Both the position numbers and the translations under genes were made by a program. A stretch of 53,292 bases of DNA, from contig DEOB01000010.1 of assembly GCA_002359895.1 (NCBI GenBank), positions 79,077 to 132,368 on the forward strand. The letters are read 5' to 3'. A model generated the notes under the pieces. It searched no databases, was not told the origin of the DNA, and saw nothing but the letters and a program-made list of their open reading frames with translations. Origin of the DNA: Stenotrophomonas sp. UBA2629 (GTDB lineage: Bacteria; Pseudomonadota; Gammaproteobacteria; Xanthomonadales; Xanthomonadaceae). This document shows positions 17,101 to 23,884 of this stretch, piece by piece (within the stretch, counting starts at the first letter, position 1; every line of letters begins with the position of its first letter).

Positions 17101-17715
17101 TTATGCCCGGACGGGCCGCGCTGCAGGGGCTGCCAACCGCCACGCGGCGATGCACAGCACGCCATATACCAGCCATTCGGCCAAGCGCTGCAACAGGCCG
17201 CGCCACGCATGTAGTGACGGCGTGGCCATCAACACGAACAGCATCAGCCATGTGATCGCCAATGCGACCCACAGCACGCGCGTGGCGGGTTTGAGGTGTG
17301 GCGTAGCAGCCAACAGCAGCAAGGCGAGCGTGGTGCCCAGGTAGGTGAATACACCGAGCAGGCTGTGCAACGCCTGCGACAGGCTGCCTTCCGTCGGGCA
17401 GCCCAGGTCGCAGGGGGCCAGCGCCGAGCCTATCCAGGCGATCGGTTCGCACAGCAACAACCAATAGCCGACGCGGCTTGCACCGCTAACGGGCGCCCGC
17501 GTCGCCATGGATACGAGCAACAGCGCGGCAAGCACGCCGACCGGAATGAAGCCGGCCAGGCTGATCAACCGTGCGTGCGCGCTGCCGGTCGCGCCCAGTT
17601 CGCTGATGTACTGCGACATGGCCGAGTAGCCGGGTTTCAGCGCGGCACCGCCAAGCAGCATGGTGAGATACACCAGCACCAGCAGCACGATGAGATTGCG
17701 TGGGTTGCGCGTCAT
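17101..17715 (-). CDS. DUF998 membrane protein
   Basis: A 204-residue protein with about six membrane spans. The N-terminus (first span, then YSAMSQYISELGATGSAHA) is characteristic of the DUF998 family, in which the S..YISELG motif follows the first helix; CDLGCPTEGS in the middle loop is another family marker. The family's role is unknown. The ATG at 17715 has no clear ribosome site. It precedes the VOC gene by 33 bases on the same strand. Confidence 0.8.
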   Translation of the reverse strand: MTRNPRNLIVLLVLVYLTMLLGGAALKPGYSAMSQYISELGATGSAHARLISLAGFIPVGVLAALLLVSMATRAPVSGASRVGYWLLLCEPIAWIGSALAPCDLGCPTEGSLSQALHSLLGVFTYLGTTLALLLLAATPHLKPATRVLWVALAITWLMLFVLMATPSLHAWRGLLQRLAEWLVYGVLCIAAWRLAAPAARPVRA

Positions 17716-17950
17716 GGTGCGTGGGCACGTTGTGGTCCAGATGAGCGACTCTACCTTGCCGCCCCCGCGCAGGTCATGGATCGAAATCTTCGTGCTGTAC
17801 CAACCACAGGCAAGCCACCCGAGGCGGGAATGGCATTGCCTGTGGAACTTCCGGGCAGTGGTTTGGACCGGCGAACACGATCAACGTGGCCGTGCACCAC
17901 CGGTCGCGGTAAAAGCAGCGCGCGCATGCGTGCGCCGTGGCCACCGCTGA

Positions 17951-18376
17951 TCAACCGATGGGCGGGGCATGCAGCTCGGCAAACAGCACGTTCTGCGCCT
18001 TGCGCGCCATCGAGCGCGGCATGCTGGCGACGAAGCTGCTGCCGCTCAGTGCCATGTCGCCCTTGATGATCAGCCCGTTGATGCGCGTATAGCTACGGAA
18101 CGTGTAACGGCTGCCGTCGCGGCTGACTTCAAGAAACATCGGTGAGGTCAGGAAGCCTTTGCCTTTGCGATAACGCAGGGTCTGGCCGGATTCGTCGTCC
18201 AGGTAGTAGCCGTTGGCCTGTGCCCATGCGGCGACCTTGCCCAGCACATCCTCGTCGCTGCTGGTCAGCGTGGTCTGGTCGAACGGACGGCCGCTGTTGC
18301 GGGCCATGAGCGCCATCACGTTCAACGCGCCCAAGCCGACAACCGCGCCGACCACCATCCCTGTCACCATTCCCAT
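17951..18376 (-). CDS. Membrane-anchored hypothetical protein
   Basis: A 141-residue protein with one N-terminal hydrophobic helix (GMVTGMVVGAVVGLGALNVM) acting as an uncleaved anchor or signal. The soluble part of about 110 residues is beta-rich (TLRYRKGKGF, MFLEVSRDGSRYTFRSYTRI) and has no cysteines. I do not recognise the family. GGAA lies 8 bases before the ATG at 18376. The gene stands alone; 235 bases of no obvious content separate it from the DUF998 gene downstream. Confidence 0.6.
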   Translation of the reverse strand: MGMVTGMVVGAVVGLGALNVMALMARNSGRPFDQTTLTSSDEDVLGKVAAWAQANGYYLDDESGQTLRYRKGKGFLTSPMFLEVSRDGSRYTFRSYTRINGLIIKGDMALSGSSFVASMPRSMARKAQNVLFAELHAPPIG

Positions 18377-18427
18377 GCATGCTTTCCGTGTTGTGTTGTG
18401 AAGCGCGCAAGCATGACAGCGAAATGA

Positions 18428-18442
18428 TTCATCGTTGATGAA
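18428..18442. promoter_or_regulatory. 6-3-6 inverted repeat, possible operator
   Basis: TTCATC-GTT-GATGAA lies 52 bases upstream of the start of the hypothetical membrane-anchored gene (minus strand) and next to an A-rich stretch. Its position suits a regulator site; no factor can be named. Confidence 0.3.
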
Positions 18443-18489
18443 ACCCGGCTTTTTTCCGGCAGGTGTGAGCGCAATGAGGCATCGGCCAC

Positions 18490-18515
18490 AAAAAAAGCCC
18501 GCATTGCTGCGGGCT
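18490..18515 (-). terminator. Rho-independent terminator of the dehydrogenase operon
   Basis: On the minus strand AGCCCGCA, loop GCAA, TGCGGGCT is followed directly by a T-run (seven A on the plus strand at 18490-18496). It lies 28 bases after the E2 stop codon, with correct orientation and spacing. Confidence 0.9.
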
Positions 18516-18543
18516 CAAGTGTGGCTTCAATGAAACCTGTGGA

Positions 18544-19914
18544 TCAGTGCATCAGTGCCAGGTCATCGATCAGCGCGCGCAGGAAGCGGGCGGCTTCGCC
18601 ACCGGTGCAGGCGCGGTGGTCGAAGGTGACCGACAACGGGATGACCTTGTGCGTTTCCACGCCGCCCATCACCGGGGTGAGCTGGAAGCGTGCACGACCG
18701 GCGGCAACGATGGCCACGCACGGCGGCACGACCACAGGGGTGGCGTAGCGGCCGGCGAACATGCCGAAGTTGGACAGCGAGATGGTGTAGCCACTCAACT
18801 CGGACGAGGCGATGGTGCGGTCTTCCACCTGCTGACGCAGGCGGTTGATGCCTTCGCGCACGCCGCGTGCATCCAGCATGTCGGCATTGCGCAGGGCCGG
18901 CACGAACAGGCCGTCGTCGGTGTCCACGGCAATGCCGATGTCCACCTGCGCATGCAGGGTGCGGGTGAGGTTGTCACCGTCGAACCAAGCATTCATGGCC
19001 GGCACGGTCTGGCAGGCGGTGACGATGGCCCGCACCAGGCGCGAGGTCATGTCGTTGCCCGGTGCCCAGGCATGGATGTCGGCGTCGTCATTCAGCGTGG
19101 TCGGTACGACCTTGCTGTGCGCGTCGGCCATCACGCGTGCCATGTTGCGACGTACGCCCTTCAGCGGCTCCGGCTGGCCCTTGGCGACCACGCCCGGGGG
19201 CGCGGTGCGCATCGGCTTGCCGGCGGCGGAGAGCGGGGTGCGGGTTTCTGTGCGAGGTGCGGCCTCTCCCGCTTGCGGGAGAGGTGAGTGGGCCTGCGGG
19301 ACCGCTGCCGCGCGTGCAGCCTGCGGGGCTGTTGCACCCGCGCGCGCGCTGCCATCGGCGGCGGCCTGCTTCACATCATTCATCGTCACCGCGCCTTCGG
19401 CACCGGTGGCGCGCACGCGGGCCAGGTCCACGCCCAGCTTGCGGGCCATGGCACGCACGGCCGGCATCGCCTTGACACCACCGACGGCCACGGCCTGTTC
19501 GGTATGCACGGCGTTGGAGCTGACCATCGCGCCGACCACGGTGCCTTCGTCGGCACGCTCGGCCGCCGCAGTGGCCGGTGCCGGAGCGGGTGCCGGAGCA
19601 GCTGCTGCAGGCGCCGGTGCGCCGTGGTGATGGCCGGTGTCCTGGCCTTCGGCACGCTGCGGCAGAGTGGGGTCGATTTCAAAGTGGGCCAGCATGTGGC
19701 CGGTGACGACGATGTCGCCCGGCGCGCCGGCCAGCTTCAGGATCTTGCCGGAGACCGGCGAAGGCACTTCCACCACGGCCTTGGCGGTCTCCATCGAGAC
19801 CAGCGGCTCGTCCAGCTTGATCACATCGCCTTCCTTGACGAACCACTCAACGATGGTGGCGTCCGGCAGGCCTTCGCCCAGGTCGGGCAGGTTGAAGCTC
19901 TTGGTCTGGCTCAT
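18544..19914 (-). CDS. 2-oxoacid dehydrogenase E2 (dihydrolipoyl acyltransferase)
   Basis: A 456-residue E2. The lipoyl domain covers about 4-80 with lipoyl Lys45 in the METAKAV turn; an Ala/Pro linker follows (about 95-125); the E3-binding domain is at about 150-188 (PAVRAMARKLGVDLARVRAT); a second linker covers about 188-245; the catalytic domain runs to the end. The active-site motif DHRACTGGE keeps His433 but has Thr437 where most E2s have Asp. The second linker contains a translated palindromic repeat (19263-19284). The gene overlaps the SH3 gene by 4 bases (ATGA) and ends the operon. A branched-chain acyl specificity is likely from the operon type but not proven; lpd (E3) is not nearby. 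Confidence 0.9.
   Translation of the reverse strand: MSQTKSFNLPDLGEGLPDATIVEWFVKEGDVIKLDEPLVSMETAKAVVEVPSPVSGKILKLAGAPGDIVVTGHMLAHFEIDPTLPQRAEGQDTGHHHGAPAPAAAAPAPAPAPATAAAERADEGTVVGAMVSSNAVHTEQAVAVGGVKAMPAVRAMARKLGVDLARVRATGAEGAVTMNDVKQAAADGSARAGATAPQAARAAAVPQAHSPLPQAGEAAPRTETRTPLSAAGKPMRTAPPGVVAKGQPEPLKGVRRNMARVMADAHSKVVPTTLNDDADIHAWAPGNDMTSRLVRAIVTACQTVPAMNAWFDGDNLTRTLHAQVDIGIAVDTDDGLFVPALRNADMLDARGVREGINRLRQQVEDRTIASSELSGYTISLSNFGMFAGRYATPVVVPPCVAIVAAGRARFQLTPVMGGVETHKVIPLSVTFDHRACTGGEAARFLRALIDDLALMH
19263..19284. repeat. CTCCCGC-family palindromic repeat inside the E2 coding sequence
   Basis: CCTCTCCCGC, loop TT, GCGGGAGAGG is a perfect 10-bp stem followed by TGAGTGGG, the same core as the intergenic copies at 29146 and 29224. 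On the coding strand it is translated as part of SPLPQAGEA in the linker between the E3-binding and catalytic domains. Confidence 0.85.
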
Positions 19915-20264
19915 GTGCAGTTCTCTTCCAGCAATTCAAGTTCGCGTGCCGGCAGCCAGCCCTGCGCGCCATCGGCGCGTTCGGACCACCACCAGCCGCC
20001 ATGTTCGTGATGCAGCCGCACCTGGTCACCCCGGTCCACATCCAGTTCGCGAGCACTGTAGTCGCGCAGCGCCTGCGCGCGGCCGTCGTCCAGTGGTTGC
20101 AGCCAGGCCACGGGGGCCCAGCCGGCACTGCCTTCGTCGGTTTTCACCCAGGCGAAGGCAGGCCATTCCTCGTCACGCACGCCCAGTTCAACAATCTGGC
20201 CGGCGTGGAACTGCAGTGGATTACGGTACTGACTGCGGTGGCTGCCATGCAGGCGCGCCCGCAC
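19911..20264 (-). CDS. Tandem SH3-domain protein in the dehydrogenase operon
   Basis: A 117-residue soluble protein that appears to consist of two SH3 folds. The second is clear: ALRDYSARELDVDRGDQV (65-82), then the WWW and ERADGAQGWLPARELELL pattern (91-112), matching the ALYDY...WW..G..G..P consensus. The first (about 12-57) has FHAGQIVELG, WVKTDEG and GWAPVAWL. The GTG start at 20264 follows the E1beta stop by one base (TGA-C-GTG), and its own stop overlaps the E2 start. It is therefore translationally locked between E1beta and E2. It may organise or regulate the enzyme complex; the function is unknown. Confidence 0.8.
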   Translation of the reverse strand: MRARLHGSHRSQYRNPLQFHAGQIVELGVRDEEWPAFAWVKTDEGSAGWAPVAWLQPLDDGRAQALRDYSARELDVDRGDQVRLHHEHGGWWWSERADGAQGWLPARELELLEENCT

Positions 20265-20265
20265 G

Positions 20266-21252
20266 TCAGCCCGCCGCTACCGCGCGCTTGGCTGCAGCCA
20301 CAATCCGCTCAACGCTCGGCAGGTACTTCATCTCCAGGCGGAACAGCGGAATGTGGGTGTCGTAGCCGGTCACGCGCTCGACCGGGGACAGCAGGTCGTA
20401 CATGGATTCCTCGGCCAGGCGGGCGGCGATTTCGGCGCCAAAGCCGGCGGTCTTCGGGGCTTCCTGCACGATCACGCAGCGGCCGGTCTTGGCCACGGAT
20501 TCGGCGATGGTGGCGAAGTCCAGCGGGCGCAGCGTGGCCACGTCGATGACTTCGGCACTGATGCCTTCGCCGGCCAGTTTGTCGGCCGCTTCCAGGGCTT
20601 CCTTCACCTGCGCGCCCCAGGTCACCAGGGTCACGTCGGTGCCGTCACGCAGCACGAAGCACACATCCAGCGGCAAGGCTTCGCCATCGTTGGCGACCAC
20701 TTCCTTGTACTGGCGGTAGATGCGCTTGGGCTCCATGTAGATCACCGGATCCGGCTCGCGGATCGCCGCCAGCAGCAGGCCGTAGGCGCGCTGCGGGCTG
20801 GACGGCAGCACCACGCGCAGGCCCGGCACGTTGGTGAAAATGGCTTCGTTGGCCTCGCTGTGGTGCTCCGGCGCACGGATGCCACCGCCCCACGGCACGC
20901 GCAGCACCATCGGGCAATGCAGGCGGCCGCGGGTACGGTTACGCAGGCGTGCGGCGTGGCAGATGATGTGGTCCACCATCGGGTAGACGAAGCCGTCGAA
21001 CTGGGCTTCGGCCACCGGCTTCATGCCCTGTGCGGCCAGGCCGACGGTGAGGCCGGCAATGGTGGTTTCGTCCAGCGGGGTATCCAGCACGCGCTGCGCG
21101 CCGAACTGCTGCTGCAGGCCAGCGGTGGCGCGGAACACGCCGCCGTTGACGCCAACGTCTTCGCCCAGCACCAGCACCGACGGGTCGTGTTCCATTTCCC
21201 AGGCCAGGGCCTGGGTGACGGCTTCGATGAGGGTGATCGGGGTGGCGGTCAT
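20266..21252 (-). CDS. 2-oxoacid dehydrogenase E1 component, beta subunit
   Basis: A 328-residue transketolase-like beta subunit. Family motifs include LGEDVGVNGGVFRATAGL (about 28-45), DTPLDETTIAGLTVGLAAQG, the EHHSEANEAIF segment, and the C-terminal domain with LVTWGAQVKEAL, DVATLRPLDFATI and VIVQEAPKTAGFG. It pairs with E1alpha to decarboxylate a 2-oxoacid using thiamine diphosphate. The ATG at 21252 has GGAG about 8 bases upstream. An in-frame ATG at 21348, overlapping the E1alpha stop and with its own GGAG, would add 32 residues without family character; both starts are possible. Confidence 0.9.
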   Translation of the reverse strand: MTATPITLIEAVTQALAWEMEHDPSVLVLGEDVGVNGGVFRATAGLQQQFGAQRVLDTPLDETTIAGLTVGLAAQGMKPVAEAQFDGFVYPMVDHIICHAARLRNRTRGRLHCPMVLRVPWGGGIRAPEHHSEANEAIFTNVPGLRVVLPSSPQRAYGLLLAAIREPDPVIYMEPKRIYRQYKEVVANDGEALPLDVCFVLRDGTDVTLVTWGAQVKEALEAADKLAGEGISAEVIDVATLRPLDFATIAESVAKTGRCVIVQEAPKTAGFGAEIAARLAEESMYDLLSPVERVTGYDTHIPLFRLEMKYLPSVERIVAAAKRAVAAG

Positions 21253-21340
21253 GGTGGCTTCTCCGCTGTTGCTTGCCGCGCTGTGGGCCGTGCCGAGGTC
21301 ATGGCCGGCCGGGGTTGCTGAAACGACGTGCTGCTTGATG

Positions 21341-22429
21341 TCATCCATTGCCCTGCTCCAGTGCCATGGCAGATGCCCGCTGTGCCAGCACGTCCGGCGG
21401 CGGGTCGGCGTAGAGGTAGTCGAACATGGCCTCGACCGGCTGCACCGGGCAGTTGAGGTAGGCATTGACCTCCTCGTCCACGCGGGTGCCGCATTCGGTG
21501 ATCCAGTTCTTTTCTTCTTCTTCGCTCCACACACCTTGGGCGGTGAGGTACTTGCGCAGGCGCAGCATCGGCTCGTTCAACCAGGCCGCCTTCACTTCGG
21601 CGTCGTCGCGGTAGCGGCGGGCGTCATCGGCGGTGGTGTGGTCGGACAGGCGGTAGGTGAGCAGCTCCAGCACGGTGCCGCCCTTGCCGGACAGCGCACG
21701 CTCACGCGCCTGCTCCATCGCGGCCAGCACGGCGATCAGGTCGTTGCCGTCCACCTGCAGGCAGAACAGGCCACCGGCCAAGCCCTTCTGGGCCAGGGTT
21801 TCGGCGCCGGTCTGGGCCGAACGCGGCACCGAGATGGCCCAGCCGTTGTTGACGATGCACATGATCAGCGGCAACTGGTAGGCGCCGGCCGAGTTCAGTG
21901 CAGCGTAGAAGTCGGTCTTGGAGCTGCCGCCGTCACCGCACACGGTCACGGCAACCTGCGGCATGCCGCGCAGCTTGAACGACAACGCCGACCCGGCCGC
22001 GTGCAGGCACTGGGTGGAGATCGGCACACAGATCGGGAAGTCGCGGGCCGCGTCGCTGTCACGGGCGTAGTCGCTGCCACGCTCGTCGCCGCCCCAGTAC
22101 ATCAGGACGTCGCGCGGGCGCACGCCGCGCATGAACATGGCGCCGTACTCGCGGTAGCTGGGGGCGAACACGTCCCCGCTCTTCATGGCCGCGCCGATGC
22201 CGACGTGGGCCGCTTCGTGGCCCAGGCAGGAGGCGAAGGTGCCGAGCTTGCCGGTGCGCTGCAGCGCCACGGCCTTGGTGTCGAACACCCGCGTGGCCAG
22301 CATCTGCCGGAACATCGGCAGCAGCGCACGGGGGTCGCGCAGCGACTCGGGGAGGTCATTGCGTACCAGGTTGCCGTCGGCATCCAGGTACTGCAGGTAT
22401 TCGATTTTGAATTGGGCGGAAACCGTCAT
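21341..22429 (-). CDS. 2-oxoacid dehydrogenase E1 component, alpha subunit
   Basis: A 362-residue alpha subunit. The thiamine diphosphate motif is intact: GDGGSSKTDFYAALN followed about 20 residues later by IVNN. The segment TYRLSDHTTADDARRYRD corresponds to the phosphorylation-loop region and resembles branched-chain rather than AceE-type enzymes. LGHEAAHVGIGAAM and PSYREYGAMFMRG are further markers. With E1beta and E2 it forms a complex probably supplying branched-chain acyl-CoA primers for iso-fatty acids, which are abundant in Xanthomonadaceae; this is inference. The ATG at 22429 is chosen; an in-frame ATG at 22476 lacks a ribosome site. First gene of the operon. Confidence 0.9.
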   Translation of the reverse strand: MTVSAQFKIEYLQYLDADGNLVRNDLPESLRDPRALLPMFRQMLATRVFDTKAVALQRTGKLGTFASCLGHEAAHVGIGAAMKSGDVFAPSYREYGAMFMRGVRPRDVLMYWGGDERGSDYARDSDAARDFPICVPISTQCLHAAGSALSFKLRGMPQVAVTVCGDGGSSKTDFYAALNSAGAYQLPLIMCIVNNGWAISVPRSAQTGAETLAQKGLAGGLFCLQVDGNDLIAVLAAMEQARERALSGKGGTVLELLTYRLSDHTTADDARRYRDDAEVKAAWLNEPMLRLRKYLTAQGVWSEEEEKNWITECGTRVDEEVNAYLNCPVQPVEAMFDYLYADPPPDVLAQRASAMALEQGNG

Positions 22430-22576
22430 TGCAGCAACACCTTGAACAGATGGTTTCAAATGATAGGAATTGCACATGGTAAGGACTCGTTGCGAAAAAG
22501 CTGTCCTGCGGCGCAGCACGATTGACCGGGCAAACGTCGCTTTCGTTCCATGTGGCAGGCGCTGGTCGAGCAAACG

Positions 22577-22625
22577 CAACGTATTCAGCAAGCTGACGTG
22601 AAGCCCGAGCATTGTCGCGCCGGTT
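22577..22625. repeat. Sequence block shared with the kynA-dtpT intergenic region
   Basis: Three pieces recur about 1.1 kb downstream in the same order. Bases 22577-22598 match 23695-23716 at 18 of 22 positions; TGACGTGAAGCC (22594-22605) recurs at 23786-23797; GTCGCGCCGGTT (22614-22625) recurs at 23820-23831. In the second copy the pieces are pushed apart. Confidence 0.55.
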
Positions 22626-22671
22626 GCCATTGCAAGTGTTCTGATTCCGTTTGCGCGGGAAAGGAAGACGC

Positions 22672-22705
22672 GTAGTGCCGAGCCATGCTCGGCAGGGGGC
22701 GCTAC
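22672..22705. repeat. SMAG-like REP element (GTAG hairpin)
   Basis: GTAG is followed by TGCCGAGC-CAT-GCTCGGCA, a perfect 8-bp stem with a 3-base loop at 22676-22694, and then by GCGCTAC, the inverted GTAG head. This matches the layout of the SMAG repeats described in Stenotrophomonas maltophilia. A second, paired copy is at 44006-44072. Confidence 0.75.
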
Positions 22706-22810
22706 CGGCAATGCCGCCGCCGAGCGTGGCGCGGTGCTACCACCGGGTGTGGGCCTCCGTGCCGGCGTCGGCCTGCGTTACCCTTGCCGCCCCATCCGAT
22801 GGCCAGGCCG

Positions 22811-23671
22811 ATGACCGTAGAAAAAAACCAGCGTGAGCTCGAAGCCGGTATCCACACCGACCTGCAGGGCAGGCTCACCTATGGCGGCTACCTGCGCCTG
22901 GACCAGCTGCTGTCGGCCCAGCAGCCCTTGTCCGATCCCCCGCACCACGACGAGATGCTGTTCATCATCCAGCACCAGACCTCCGAGCTGTGGCTGAAGC
23001 TGTTGGCGCACGAGCTGCGTGCGGCCAAGGCCCACCTGCAGCGCGATGAAGTGTGGCAATGCCGCAAAGTGCTGGCGCGCGGCAAGCAGGTACTGCGCCT
23101 GCTGACCGAGCAATGGGCGGTACTGGAAACCCTTACCCCGTCCGAATACATGGGCTTCCGTGATGTGCTGGGGCCCTCGTCCGGCTTCCAGTCGCTGCAG
23201 TACCGCTACATCGAGTTCCTGCTGGGCAACAAGAACGCCGACATGCTCAACGTGTTCGCCCATGACCCGGACGGGCAGGCGCAACTGCGCCAGGTGCTGG
23301 AAGCGCCGAGCCTGTACGAGGAATTCCTGGCCTACCTGTCGCGCTTCGGTCACGCCATCCCGGCCACCTACGAAGGCCACGACTGGACCCAGCCGCATGT
23401 CAGCGACCCGGCCCTGCGCACGGTGTTCGAGAACATCTACCAGGACACCGACCGCTACTGGCGCGAGTACTCCCTGTGCGAGGACATGGTGGACCTGGAA
23501 ACCCAGTTCCAACTGTGGCGCTTCCGCCACATGCGCACCGTGATGCGGGTAATCGGCTTCAAGCGTGGCACCGGTGGTTCCAGCGGCGTGGGCTTCCTGC
23601 GGCAGGCGTTGGAGCTGACGTTCTTCCCGGAACTGTTCGAGGTGCGCACCAGCATCCGCGCCGATACCTGA
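22811..23671 (+). CDS. kynA: Tryptophan 2,3-dioxygenase
   Basis: A 286-residue heme enzyme that oxidises L-tryptophan to N-formylkynurenine, the first step of the kynurenine pathway. With the ATG at 22811, the active-site base His55 (FIIQHQTSELW), substrate-binding Arg117 (EYMGFRDVLG) and heme ligand His240 (WRFRHMRTV) fall at exactly the residue numbers known for the Xanthomonas enzyme, which supports this start over ATG 22799. The flexible loop GFKRGTGGSSGVGFL is present. Other kyn genes are not in the window. It diverges from the 2-oxoacid dehydrogenase operon and precedes the POT transporter. Confidence 0.96.
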   Translation: MTVEKNQRELEAGIHTDLQGRLTYGGYLRLDQLLSAQQPLSDPPHHDEMLFIIQHQTSELWLKLLAHELRAAKAHLQRDEVWQCRKVLARGKQVLRLLTEQWAVLETLTPSEYMGFRDVLGPSSGFQSLQYRYIEFLLGNKNADMLNVFAHDPDGQAQLRQVLEAPSLYEEFLAYLSRFGHAIPATYEGHDWTQPHVSDPALRTVFENIYQDTDRYWREYSLCEDMVDLETQFQLWRFRHMRTVMRVIGFKRGTGGSSGVGFLRQALELTFFPELFEVRTSIRADT

Positions 23672-23694
23672 GTGCCCGGCGCGCACTCAAAACC

Positions 23695-23831
23695 CAACCC
23701 ATTCAGCATGTTGACGCGGACACGCTGCGGGTTTCAGGCCGTTGTGGGCAGGCAATGAACACGGCCTGACCATGACGTTGTCGATTTGACGTGAAGCCGA
23801 CGCTTCTGTGATCCTCGCCCGTCGCGCCGGT
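23695..23831. repeat. Second, interrupted copy of the kynA upstream block
   Basis: Pieces at 23695-23716, 23786-23797 and 23820-23831 match the compact block at 22577-22625. The first interruption (about 70 bases) is bordered by TTGACG on both sides (23711-23716 and 23785-23790), as an insertion with a short direct repeat would be. The block lies just upstream of the POT transporter gene. Confidence 0.5.
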
Positions 23832-23884
23832 TCCGGCCGATCTCTTTCGCTTCATTTGCCCACCGAATCTTCAGGGGACATCGC

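Larger units (their letters stand above)
22430..22810. other. Divergent intergenic region, E1alpha / kynA
   Basis: This 381-base gap separates the divergent dehydrogenase operon and kynA, so both promoters should lie here. I see no convincing -35/-10 pair for either. It holds a sequence block shared with the kynA-dtpT gap (22577-22625) and a SMAG-like hairpin (22672-22705). No ORF here has coding character. Confidence 0.6.

Noticed and set aside
18544..22429. Assignment of the operon as pyruvate dehydrogenase
   Set aside because: The heterodimeric E1 and its loop sequence fit branched-chain enzymes better, and related bacteria use AceE for pyruvate. I left the substrate open rather than naming pdh genes.
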